A stretch of 64,000 nt of DNA, taken from positions 62,001 to 126,000 of the forward strand of contig ONGE01000005.1 of the NCBI GenBank assembly GCA_900317325.1. Reading direction: 5' to 3'. Under the pieces are notes generated by a model. It was given only the letters and a program-made list of their open reading frames with translations, was not told where the DNA came from and made no database searches. Made by a program: the position numbers and the translations under genes. Within the stretch, counting starts at the first letter, position 1. Each line of letters begins with the position of its first letter. This document shows, piece by piece, positions 37,685-45,753 of the stretch. The stretch is from an uncultured Prevotellaceae bacterium. GTDB lineage: Bacteria > Bacteroidota > Bacteroidia > Bacteroidales > Muribaculaceae.

Positions 37685-38872
37685 ATGGGTAAAAAATTGA
37701 CCGACCGAGTGACTTGGGTAGGTAAAGTGGACTGGGAATTGAAGACCTTCCACGGTGACGAGTTGTCCACCCACCGCGGCTCGAGTTACAACTCCTACTT
37801 GATCCGTGACAAGAAGAACGTGTTGATCGACACCGCATGGCTGCCCTACAGCCGCGAGTTTGTGGCTAACCTCAAGAAGGAAATCGACCTGGACAAGATC
37901 GATTATATCGTGATGTGCCACAACGAGATCGACCACAGCGGCGCTCTCGTTGACCTGATGCGCGAAATCCCCGACACGCCCATCTATTGTACCGCCAAGG
38001 GCGAGGCCATCATCCGCGGCCACTATCACCATGACTGGAACTTTGTGAACGTCAAGACCGGCGACAAGCTGGAACTGGGTGACACGACGCTGACTTTTAT
38101 CGAGGCGACGATGCTGCACTGGCCCGACACGATGTTCTGCTACCTGAGCGGCGAGGAAATCCTGTTCAGTAACGACGGATTCGGCCAGCACTATGCTACC
38201 GAGTCGCTCTACGACGACCAGGTGAGCATGGACGAAGTCTTGCAGGAGGCCGAGAAATACTATGCCAACATCCTCGCGCCTTTCAGCCCGCTGGCTAACC
38301 GCAAGGTGAAGGAGATCCTCGGCATGAACTTGCCCGTGAAGATGATTTGCCCCAGCCACGGAATCATCTGGCGCAATAACCCCAACCTGATTATCGAGAA
38401 ATACTTGCAATGGAGCGATGCCTACCAGGAGGATCAGGTGACCATCGTCTATGACACGATGTGGCAGAGCACCCGCCTGATGGCGCAAGCCATTGCCGAC
38501 GGCATTCGCGAGCAGTCGCCCACGACGACCGTCAAGATCTACAATGCCGCCCTTAACGATAAGAACGACATTCTCACCGAGGTGTTCCATTCGCGTGCCG
38601 TGCTCGTGGGCTCTCCCACCATCAACAACGGCTACAGCTATGCCATCGCCGGCATCCTGGAGATGCTCAAGGGCATGAAGCTGAAAAAGAAGAAAGGTGC
38701 GGCATTCGGCAGCTATGGCTGGAGCGGTGAGGCTTCCAAACTCATCACCGAGCACCTGAAGGCTGCAGGCATCGAGCCCGTGAACGACGGTATCCGCACC
38801 ATGTGGGTTCCCGAGCAAGACGTTTTGGCTCAGTGCAGGGAATTCGGCAAAGAGTTCATGTCTCTACTTTAA
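37685..38872 (+). CDS. Flavodiiron protein (FprA-type oxygen/NO reductase)
   Basis: This is a cytoplasmic A-type flavoprotein that reduces O2 to water or NO to N2O and protects anaerobes. The N-terminal metallo-beta-lactamase-like domain (1-250) has the di-iron ligands H79-x-E81-x-D83-H84 (CHNEIDHSG), at the same residue numbers as Desulfovibrio ROO. Further ligands lie in MLHWPDTM, FSNDGFGQHYA and PSHGIIWR. The C-terminal flavodoxin domain (from about 255) begins VTIVYDTMWQSTRLMAQAI and binds FMN. The length of 395 aa is standard for class A, without a rubredoxin tail, so an external electron donor is needed. The downstream flavoprotein pair may be linked to this supply, which is inference. 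Confidence 0.95.
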   Translation: MGKKLTDRVTWVGKVDWELKTFHGDELSTHRGSSYNSYLIRDKKNVLIDTAWLPYSREFVANLKKEIDLDKIDYIVMCHNEIDHSGALVDLMREIPDTPIYCTAKGEAIIRGHYHHDWNFVNVKTGDKLELGDTTLTFIEATMLHWPDTMFCYLSGEEILFSNDGFGQHYATESLYDDQVSMDEVLQEAEKYYANILAPFSPLANRKVKEILGMNLPVKMICPSHGIIWRNNPNLIIEKYLQWSDAYQEDQVTIVYDTMWQSTRLMAQAIADGIREQSPTTTVKIYNAALNDKNDILTEVFHSRAVLVGSPTINNGYSYAIAGILEMLKGMKLKKKKGAAFGSYGWSGEASKLITEHLKAAGIEPVNDGIRTMWVPEQDVLAQCREFGKEFMSLL

Positions 38873-38934
38873 AGACCTTTAAGGTCTCTAAGGACATTAA
38901 AGTCTTTAAGGACCTTAAGGACCTTGATGACCCT
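38869..38934. repeat. AAGGACCTT-type intergenic repeat
   Basis: Overlapping direct and inverted copies of aaggacctt / aaggtc / aaagtcttt run from the end of the flavodiiron gene to 38934. They can fold into several alternative small stems. Confidence 0.6.
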
Positions 38935-38986
38935 AAAAACAACAATAAACAACATATACAACTAATAACTAATATTATTTCAACAA

Positions 38987-39769
38987 ATGAACAAAGTCGT
39001 TAGTAAAGAGCAGTTTTCTGCTAACGTAACCAAGCTTGTCGTTGAGGCTCCCCTCATCGCCAAGGCACGCCGCGCTGGTCACTTCGTGATCGTACGCGCC
39101 GGCGAAAAAGGCGAACGCATTCCCTTGACCATCGCTGACAGCGACCCCAAGGCCGGCACCATCACGCTGGTGATTCAGAGCGTGGGTGACAGCACCCGCA
39201 AGATCTGTGCTTTGGAGCCGGGTGAATTCCTGCATGACGTGGTAGGCCCCCTGGGCCAGGCCACTCACATCGAGAAGTATGGAACCGTGCTGTGCGCCGG
39301 TGGCGGTGTGGGTACCGCTCCCCTACTCCCCATCATCCGTGCGATGAAGGAGGCAGGTAACCGCGTGATCAGCGTGCTGGCCGGCCGTACCAAGGACCTC
39401 ATCATTCTGGAGGACGAGGTGCGCGCATCGAGCGACGAGGTAATCATCATGACCGATGACGGCAGCTATGGCAACCAGGGCGTTGTCACCGTGGGAATGG
39501 AAGAGGTGCTCAAGCGCGAGCATGTGGACTACTGCGTGACCATCGGCCCCGCCATCATGATGAAATTCTGTGCCCTGTTGACCAAGAAGTATGAGGTGCC
39601 CACCGAGGCTTCGCTCAATGCCATCATGGTTGATGGTACCGGCATGTGCGGCGCTTGCCGCGTGACCGTGGGCGGCAAGACGCGCTTTGTTTGTGTCGAG
39701 GGCCCCGAGTTCAATGCCCATGAGATTGATTTTGACGAGTTGATGATGCGCCTGAAAGGGGCACAGTAA
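38987..39769 (+). CDS. NfnA-like ferredoxin-NADP reductase subunit (DHOD electron-transfer family)
   Basis: This is an FAD- and 2Fe-2S-containing electron-transfer subunit of 260 aa. The N-terminal FAD barrel (residues 1-95) is followed by an NAD(P)-binding domain with LCAGGGVGTAPLLPI. The C-terminal cluster motif is DGTGMCGACRVTVGGKTRFVC: three cysteines plus an upstream Asp. This matches the unusual Asp/Cys3 ligation described for NfnAB of Thermotoga. It is followed 84 bases later by the larger flavoprotein (39854), the partner order seen in NfnAB. Such pairs catalyse electron-bifurcating exchange between NADH, NADPH and ferredoxin. Older names for the pair are sulfide dehydrogenase or glutamate synthase; no glutamate synthase large subunit is present. 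Confidence 0.87.
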   Translation: MNKVVSKEQFSANVTKLVVEAPLIAKARRAGHFVIVRAGEKGERIPLTIADSDPKAGTITLVIQSVGDSTRKICALEPGEFLHDVVGPLGQATHIEKYGTVLCAGGGVGTAPLLPIIRAMKEAGNRVISVLAGRTKDLIILEDEVRASSDEVIIMTDDGSYGNQGVVTVGMEEVLKREHVDYCVTIGPAIMMKFCALLTKKYEVPTEASLNAIMVDGTGMCGACRVTVGGKTRFVCVEGPEFNAHEIDFDELMMRLKGAQ

Positions 39770-39853
39770 TTAGTTAGGAATTAGAAGTCAGGAGTTAGGA
39801 GTTGGCATCCGCATCCTTAACTGCTGACAACTAGAAATAAAGAAAGAATAACA

Positions 39854-41314
39854 ATGGAACAGAATAATATGGAATCGCGTAACGAACAGTGGCGCATCGA
39901 CTTGCGCAACGCCAAGACTCCCAAGGAGCGCACCGCTATCCCCCGCGTGGAGATGCCGCAGCTCGACCCCAAATACCGCATCACCTGCAACGAGGAGGTG
40001 AACCAGGGCATCAGCGCCGAGCAGGCCGTGGTTGAAGCCAGCCGTTGTCTGGACTGTGCCAACCCGCAGTGTGTGACCGGTTGCCCCGTTAACATCAATA
40101 TACCCAAGTTCATCAAGAACATCGAGCGTGGTGAGTTCGGCGAAGCAGCCGCAACGCTCAAGGAGACCAGCTCATTGCCCGCAGTGTGTGGCCGCGTTTG
40201 CCCGCAGGAGAAGCAGTGCGAGTCTCGCTGCATCCACAACAAGATGGGTCACCCCGCAGTGGCTATCGGCTATCTGGAGCGCTTTGCCGCCGACTGGCAG
40301 CGTGACAACCTGCCGCAGGAGGTGCCCGCCATGGCTCCCGCCAACGGTATCAAGGTGGCTGTTATCGGCAGTGGCCCCTCGGGACTGTCGTTTGCCGGTG
40401 ACATGGCCAAGAAGGGTTTCAGCGTTACCGTCTTCGAGGCACTGCACGAGATTGGTGGTGTGCTCAAGTATGGTATTCCCGAGTTCCGTCTGCCCAACCA
40501 CATCGTGGACTATGAGATCGAGGGTCTGAGGAAGATGGGCGTTGAGTTCGTGAAGGACTGCCTCGTGGGCAAGACCATCAGCTATGAGGACCTGCACGAG
40601 ATGGGCTTCAAGGGCGTGTTTGTCGGCTCTGGTGCCGGTTTCCCGCGCTTCATGAACATCCCCGGCGAGAACCTCAACGGCATCATGTCGAGCAACGAGT
40701 ACCTCACCCGCATCAACCTGATGGAAGCCGGTCGCGGCGGTGATACCCCCGTGCTTCGCGGCAAGACCATCGCAGTGATTGGTGGCGGTAACACCGCTAT
40801 GGACTCGACCCGCACCGCCCTGCGCATGGGCACCGAGCGCGTCATCCTCATCTATCGCCGCAGCGAGGACGAGATGCCCGCCCGTCGCGAGGAGGTTGGC
40901 CACGCCAAGGAGGAAGGCGTCGAGTTCAAGACCCTGCACAACCCCATCGAGTATATCGGTGATGACAAAGGTCGCGTAATCGCCATGCGCGTGCAGAAGA
41001 TGGAACTGGGCGAGCCCGACGCTTCGGGCCGTCGCAGCCCTGTGCCCATCGAGGGTGCCATCGAGGAAATCCCCGTTGACCTGGTCATCGTGGCCGTGGG
41101 TGTATCGCCCAACCAGCTCGTGCCCCGCTCGATTCCCGGCTTGGACATCAGCAAGCGCAACACCATCGTTGTCAACGAGGAGACCATGCAGTCGTCGGTC
41201 GGCGACCTCTATGCCGGTGGTGACATCGTGCGTGGCGGCGCTACCGTCATCCTCGCCATGGGCGACGGCCGCCGTGCCGCCCTCAACATGTCCGAGGCCC
41301 TCCTGGCCAAGTAA
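39854..41314 (+). CDS. NfnB/GltA-like NADPH-binding flavoprotein
   Basis: This is a 486-aa iron-sulfur flavoprotein of the glutamate synthase small-subunit family, here best read as the large subunit of an NfnAB-type transhydrogenase. The N-terminal Fe-S domain has CLDCANPQCVTGCPVNINIP and CGRVCPQEKQCESRC (two cluster sites). FAD binding is at VIGSGPSGLSFAGDMAKKG (near residue 175) and NAD(P) binding at IGGGNTAMDSTRTALRMG. The C-terminal FAD segment is LYAGGDIVRGGATVILAMGDG. It follows the NfnA-like gene after 84 bases containing an rttagga-type repeat. A terminator lies 20 bases after the stop. The alternative reading as a PreT partner for PreA at 34964 is possible but less likely given the pairing. 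Confidence 0.88.
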   Translation: MEQNNMESRNEQWRIDLRNAKTPKERTAIPRVEMPQLDPKYRITCNEEVNQGISAEQAVVEASRCLDCANPQCVTGCPVNINIPKFIKNIERGEFGEAAATLKETSSLPAVCGRVCPQEKQCESRCIHNKMGHPAVAIGYLERFAADWQRDNLPQEVPAMAPANGIKVAVIGSGPSGLSFAGDMAKKGFSVTVFEALHEIGGVLKYGIPEFRLPNHIVDYEIEGLRKMGVEFVKDCLVGKTISYEDLHEMGFKGVFVGSGAGFPRFMNIPGENLNGIMSSNEYLTRINLMEAGRGGDTPVLRGKTIAVIGGGNTAMDSTRTALRMGTERVILIYRRSEDEMPARREEVGHAKEEGVEFKTLHNPIEYIGDDKGRVIAMRVQKMELGEPDASGRRSPVPIEGAIEEIPVDLVIVAVGVSPNQLVPRSIPGLDISKRNTIVVNEETMQSSVGDLYAGGDIVRGGATVILAMGDGRRAALNMSEALLAK

Positions 41315-41333
41315 TCCCTAACAGACCATAACA

Positions 41334-41375
41334 CAACCGTGGGCGGCAGTCTCAATGACCACCGCCCACAGTTGT
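41334..41375 (+). terminator. Terminator after the nfn-like pair
   Basis: A strong hairpin: gtgggcgg / ccgcccac, extended by acaac / gttgt, then a T-rich segment. Confidence 0.75.
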
Positions 41376-41603
41376 TTATTATAGATTATTAGGTTCTAGA
41401 AGTGGTGTTCGACGTTATCGCGGTTGGGAAACTCCGATTATGAGTGCAGCGTGTAAAATCACGCAAAAATTAAATTCCATTTTCTTATTCTCACAAAGAA
41501 ACAACATTTCTTCAATTGTAAAACACTAAAATGGGATTTTTTTCGTAATTTTGCAAGGTATAACCAAAGAGATTTTTCTATAATAAGTCAAATACAGAGT
41601 TTT

Positions 41604-42665
41604 ATGTATTATACAAATCCACAACTAGTTAATCTTGTTCGTGTTTTTGATCAGAATGAGAGAAAAGGATATCTTCGACTCGATTTAAATGAGAATCCAG
41701 GAGGTCTCCCTCAGGAGTTTGTCAATAGGGTACTCAAAGATATCACACCGGATTTTTTGTCACAATATCCTGAGACGCTCCATTTTTCAGAGACACTGGC
41801 CAGTTTCCTAAATACCGACATATCACATATCTGCCTAGTAAATGGGTCTGCCGAAGGAATCCGATATATCATTCAAGCCTTCACATCTGAGAATGGCAGA
41901 ATTGTTGGTGTAGTTCCTTCATATTTCATGTTTCAAGTCTATTCTGAGATGTATCATCGGAACTTTATCAAAGTCCCTTATAATGAGGATTTGACAATGA
42001 GTGTCGACAACATTATCAAAGAAATGACCGATGACACTCAACTTCTGATTCTCCTCAACCCCAATAATCCCATGGGAAATGTATATAGTGAAGAAGAGTT
42101 CAAGAAAATCTTAGCTGTAGCAAAAGAGAAACAGATTTCAATACTCATAGATGAAGCATATCATTATTATTATAAAAATACGTTTATCAATTACGCTTTA
42201 AATGATGAACATATATTCGTCACTAGAACATTCTCAAAACTGATGTCCTTGGCAGGATGTCGTCTCGGTTATGTTGTCGGCTGGCCCGAGGGTGTCAAAA
42301 TGATTCAAAAGCTATGCACACCGCATAATACTAACGCATTTGCCATGAAGTTCGCTGAAGCTGTCATAACTGACCCTTATATGCTAAATTCATTAATCGA
42401 TAGATTTGTTGAGGGGCGTGACTACCTTATACACACCCTTGATGAGAATGGATACAAGCATATTGGGGAGGCTGGCAACTTCATTTTCATCAAGCCGAAA
42501 TCTGATGCCAAGTTAATTGTCAAACGGATGAAGGAGGAGAACAGAATACTAATAAAGTCTTACCCTAATATTGGTGAATATGGTACTTGCTTACGAGTTT
42601 CTATCGGTGAAAAGCAGTATATGCAACAATTTTTTGACGCATTGAAAGAATTAGACGTTGACTAA
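41604..42665 (+). CDS. PLP-dependent enzyme of the HisC/CobD fold-type I family
   Basis: This is a 353-aa cytoplasmic PLP enzyme related to histidinol-phosphate aminotransferase and threonine-phosphate decarboxylase (CobD). Visible landmarks are LNENPGG near the N-terminus, NPNNPMG, IDEAYHYYY, the PLP-lysine motif TRTFSKLMSLAGCRLGY and the C-terminal substrate-phosphate segment CLRVSIG. No histidine or cobalamin genes are nearby. A cytidylyltransferase follows after 26 bases. The enzyme is therefore more likely to make a phosphorylated amino alcohol, by transamination (for example of dihydroxyacetone phosphate) or by decarboxylation (for example of phosphoserine). Which one cannot be told from sequence alone. 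A -7 box (TAATTTTG, 41546-41553) lies upstream. Confidence 0.82.
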   Translation: MYYTNPQLVNLVRVFDQNERKGYLRLDLNENPGGLPQEFVNRVLKDITPDFLSQYPETLHFSETLASFLNTDISHICLVNGSAEGIRYIIQAFTSENGRIVGVVPSYFMFQVYSEMYHRNFIKVPYNEDLTMSVDNIIKEMTDDTQLLILLNPNNPMGNVYSEEEFKKILAVAKEKQISILIDEAYHYYYKNTFINYALNDEHIFVTRTFSKLMSLAGCRLGYVVGWPEGVKMIQKLCTPHNTNAFAMKFAEAVITDPYMLNSLIDRFVEGRDYLIHTLDENGYKHIGEAGNFIFIKPKSDAKLIVKRMKEENRILIKSYPNIGEYGTCLRVSIGEKQYMQQFFDALKELDVD

Positions 42666-42691
42666 TCATTCATCCAATTTATTTTTATTTC

Positions 42692-44035
42692 ATGGTAAAA
42701 GTAATAACTTATGGAACATATGATCTGTTGCACTACGGTCATATTAGACTCTTGGAGAGGGCAAAAGCATTGGGCGATTACCTAATAGTCGGTGTAACGG
42801 CTGACAATTTTGACCGGGCCCGCGGCAAGATAAACGTACAACAATCTCTTATAGAGCGTATTGATGCTGTCAAAGCTACTGGTTTTGCTGATGAGATAAT
42901 CGTTGAAGAGTATGAAGGCCAGAAGATAGATGATATCAAACGCTATAACATTGATATCTTTACTGTCGGTTCAGATTGGGTTGGCAAATTTGATTATCTG
43001 AAAGAGTACTGTAAAGTCGTTTATCTCGAACGAACCCAAGGCGTTTCCAGTTCGGAACTGCGTTCTGAGAAACGAGATGTAAAATTGGGTATTGTTGGAG
43101 AATCTTTCCTAGTCAACAAGATTATCCATGAAAGTGGATTTGTAAACGGACTGTCTATCTCTGGTATATTTATATCCGATAAGTTCTTTCTCTCAGATTC
43201 TTTAGCAAATTCGAATCTTATTACTGACAATTATGATGAGCTATTGAAGAATTCTGATGCGATTTATGTTTTATCTCACCCAAGAGAGCATTTCAGTCTA
43301 ATAAAACAAGCATTATCACAAAACAAGCATGTCTTATGTGAGTCACCTATCGCAACTACCCTACATGATTGGCAAACGCTATCCCAAATTGCCGCCAATA
43401 ATCATTGTATCCTTATGGACGGTATCAAAACGGCCTATTCTTTGGCATACTATCACTTGATCCTTTTAGTAAAAAGTGGAAGAATCGGTGACATAGTATC
43501 CATTGATGCAACCTGTACTAGCATGGAAGACCTCAACAAACGCAAATACGAGAAAATGAATACAGCATGGAATAGTCTTTGTTCTTGGGGCCCTATTGCA
43601 TTACTTCCAGTTTTCCAATTATTGGGTACAAACTATAAGTGCAAGCACATGGCTTCTCGCATGATGGAAAACCATGATGACTTTGATGAATTTACAAATA
43701 TTGCGTTTATTTATGACCATGCAGTAGCTAATGTAAAAGTAGGGAAGGCTGTTAAGTCTGAAGGCGAACTTGTTATTAGTGGAACAAAAGGATATATCTA
43801 CGTTCCCGCGCCCTGGTGGAAAACAGACTACTTTGAACTAAGATATGAGAATCCTGCTGACAACAAAAGATATTTCTATCAGCTTGAGGGTGAAGGCATA
43901 AGATATGAGTTGGTATCCTTTTTGAAGTCTATTGCAAGCAACAAGTCTTTCTCATACGTTGACCAGAATTATTCTGAGGCTCTCATCAGATTAATCGAAG
44001 ATTTTTACAAGAAGAAAAATTTAATAATTATATAG
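42692..44035 (+). CDS. Cytidylyltransferase fused to Gfo/Idh/MocA-type oxidoreductase
   Basis: This is a 447-aa two-domain protein. Residues 1-130 are a TagD/ECT-type nucleotidyltransferase with the HxGH motif in TYGTYDLLHYGHIRLLERAK and the C-terminal QGVSSSELRSEK, which corresponds to the RTxGISTT segment. The family activates glycerol phosphate, ethanolamine phosphate and similar alcohol phosphates with CTP. From about residue 133 (KLGIVGESFLVNKII) a Rossmann domain begins, followed by HVLCESPIATTLHDW and DGIKTAYSLAYYHLI. These are the EKP and active-site regions of Gfo/Idh/MocA dehydrogenases, though the usual EKP reads ESP and the GxGxxG loop is poor. Translation is continuous across the junction. 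It sits between the PLP enzyme and a GNAT, 12 bases before the latter. Confidence 0.85.
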   Translation: MVKVITYGTYDLLHYGHIRLLERAKALGDYLIVGVTADNFDRARGKINVQQSLIERIDAVKATGFADEIIVEEYEGQKIDDIKRYNIDIFTVGSDWVGKFDYLKEYCKVVYLERTQGVSSSELRSEKRDVKLGIVGESFLVNKIIHESGFVNGLSISGIFISDKFFLSDSLANSNLITDNYDELLKNSDAIYVLSHPREHFSLIKQALSQNKHVLCESPIATTLHDWQTLSQIAANNHCILMDGIKTAYSLAYYHLILLVKSGRIGDIVSIDATCTSMEDLNKRKYEKMNTAWNSLCSWGPIALLPVFQLLGTNYKCKHMASRMMENHDDFDEFTNIAFIYDHAVANVKVGKAVKSEGELVISGTKGYIYVPAPWWKTDYFELRYENPADNKRYFYQLEGEGIRYELVSFLKSIASNKSFSYVDQNYSEALIRLIEDFYKKKNLIII

Positions 44036-44047
44036 TTTTGAATCACT

Positions 44048-44839
44048 ATGATAGTAAAATGTACTAACAACGATTACGAACGTATCAAACAATATATTGG
44101 CAAGAACTATGCAGCCTGTCTTTATCTGTACATGGACCTTATCCAATACGGGCCAGAAAGCGGTTTCACCAAGACTTGGATTCAAGAAGAAACAGGTGAA
44201 ATTCTCTGCATCTTACTATCCTACCATTCGGCGTTGCACATTTACACCCAAAATACTTTCAACGTTCAAGAGGTTGTCAACTTGATTAAAGAACTCAAAC
44301 CTTCTCAGATCTGCGCAACAAAAACAACAATTCTTGCACTAAAAGATTCACTTTCAATCATTGGATATGATATTGAACTTGGTTATGTCGGTAAATTAGA
44401 GTATTCTAGTCAGAATAAATACGATTGTATCCAAGAGGCAACTATTGATGATGTTGACGATATTTCTACTCTGCTGTTTCGTGATGAAGGCATTGGAGCA
44501 TCTTATACACTTGAGGACTTGAAGAATCAATTTATAGAACGATTGAGCCAAGGCTTTGTCAGAAGCTACATCATCAAAGACAATGGCAAAATTGTAGCCC
44601 ATCTTGGTACAGGTGCTGAGGTCGGCAATGTTTGCATTATTACCTATGTCATAACCGACCAAGAGTATAGAGGACATGGTTATGCCAGAATGTTATATCA
44701 GGCTGCCAGCCATGACCTTCATAAAGAGGGCAAAGATATTTATGCGGTTTACTACACTGTTAATGCAATTCACCTTCATCATAAAGTTGGTTTTAAGGAT
44801 TGTTGTGAATTTGGCAAATTATTCCTGAAGACACATTAA
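44048..44839 (+). CDS. GNAT-family N-acetyltransferase
   Basis: This is a 263-aa protein whose C-terminal half (about 130-260) is a GNAT acyl-CoA transferase. Motif A reads VITDQEYRGHGYARMLYQAA, with the R-G-x-G-Y/A acetyl-CoA loop. The N-terminal half (1-125) is a second, degenerate GNAT-like or uncharacterised domain, as in the GCN5-related group with tandem folds. It starts 12 bases after the cytidylyltransferase-oxidoreductase gene and shares its AT-rich composition, so the three plus-strand genes are one operon. Acetylation of an amino group made by the upstream PLP enzyme is a reasonable inference; the substrate is not shown by the sequence. It converges on licD. Confidence 0.85.
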   Translation: MIVKCTNNDYERIKQYIGKNYAACLYLYMDLIQYGPESGFTKTWIQEETGEILCILLSYHSALHIYTQNTFNVQEVVNLIKELKPSQICATKTTILALKDSLSIIGYDIELGYVGKLEYSSQNKYDCIQEATIDDVDDISTLLFRDEGIGASYTLEDLKNQFIERLSQGFVRSYIIKDNGKIVAHLGTGAEVGNVCIITYVITDQEYRGHGYARMLYQAASHDLHKEGKDIYAVYYTVNAIHLHHKVGFKDCCEFGKLFLKTH

Positions 44840-44922
44840 TAATCATTAGCAATAAAAACTTACATTCACAAACAACTAATCCGCTCTTTTTCAATTCTTA
44901 GAACATCAGAGTTCATTTAAAA

Positions 44923-45735
44923 TCAATCATAGAATTCTAATATCTCTACATGATGATAGACGTTTTCTAAATCCTCTGGCAATCTCATATAATCGCCATA
45001 CATGTCTTTTAACATACTTGAATAATCTGAAGGTACAGAGAATTCTGTATCTTCAAAATTAAGAGTGCTCAATGGAAAGACGTCTCTCAAATCATATACT
45101 CGATGAAAAGGAATGCCCAAATCACACATAAGAGGTTTTGCCCCTGTTATTCTGCAAAAACCACGCAAAATCGGAAAAGATATATGTCGATTGAACCATG
45201 TTAGCATTCTTATCTTTCGCATTGTCTTTTCGCCACAATTCTTATCGCCTCTGAGTAGTGTAAAAGCATAACTTTGCAATGGTAAACGCTGCACCCAAGG
45301 CCACAATCTATCTAAAGGAAATATATCAATAAAAATACCACGTTCCTTAAACGGATGGTCATATAGACCTTCATCGAGAAATGAATTACGGTCACGCAAC
45401 TTTGCATAGAAATAATAGTAATTCTGATCCGTATCATTATTCTGCAAGACAATACTTGACGGTAATTCGTCCGGCAAAATTCTCATCAAACGCTTATAAT
45501 CCTTGCGCAACAAAGCAACATCAAAGTCATCGTCCCAAGGAATAAAACCGTTGTGTCGGAAAGCGCCCAACAATGAACCAGCATAAAGGAAATAAGGAAT
45601 GTTGTGTTTCTTACAGATGCTGTCAAACACCTTGGCCATTTCGAGCATGACCATTTGCTGGCGGCGCAGGGGGGAGCCCTCGGGGTTGAATCTTGCCCTG
45701 AGTTCTTCTTGATTGAATGTTAGCTTGTCGCTCAT
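44923..45735 (-). CDS. LicD-family phosphotransferase
   Basis: This is a 270-aa enzyme of the LicD/fukutin family. It transfers phosphocholine or similar groups from a CDP-activated donor to cell-surface glycans. The core is FLYAGSLLGAFRHNGFIPWD followed by DDFDVALLRKDY, with the acidic metal-binding DDDFD, and FIDIFPLDRLW further on. The ATG at 45735 is chosen; three bases upstream is only a GTG. It is the last gene of the minus-strand operon (18 bases after galE). Its first 40 or so codons are GC-rich like galE and the rest is AT-rich like the convergent trio. The CDP-linked product of the adjacent cytidylyltransferase is a natural donor candidate, which is inference. Confidence 0.9.
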   Translation of the reverse strand: MSDKLTFNQEELRARFNPEGSPLRRQQMVMLEMAKVFDSICKKHNIPYFLYAGSLLGAFRHNGFIPWDDDFDVALLRKDYKRLMRILPDELPSSIVLQNNDTDQNYYYFYAKLRDRNSFLDEGLYDHPFKERGIFIDIFPLDRLWPWVQRLPLQSYAFTLLRGDKNCGEKTMRKIRMLTWFNRHISFPILRGFCRITGAKPLMCDLGIPFHRVYDLRDVFPLSTLNFEDTEFSVPSDYSSMLKDMYGDYMRLPEDLENVYHHVEILEFYD

Positions 45736-45753
45736 CACAAAATGCGGTGTTGG

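Larger units (their letters stand above)
41380..45610. other. AT-rich island (putative horizontally acquired surface-glycan cassette)
   Basis: From about 41380 to about 45610 the sequence becomes visibly AT-rich, with codons such as aaa, aat, tta and ata frequent. Flanking genes prefer ctg, gcc and gac. It includes three plus-strand genes and most of licD. The right edge falls inside licD, whose first 125 or so coding bases have the flanking GC-rich composition. Edges are judged by eye. Confidence 0.75.

Noticed and set aside
39854-41314. Glutamate synthase small subunit in nitrogen assimilation
   Set aside because: No large subunit is nearby, and the partner at 38987 is an NfnA/DHOD-type electron-transfer subunit, so an NfnAB-like role fits better.
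41604-42665. Histidinol-phosphate aminotransferase for histidine synthesis
   Set aside because: No other his genes are present, the composition is foreign, and the operon partners are a cytidylyltransferase fusion and a GNAT. The HisC-like fold is kept but the pathway call is not supported.
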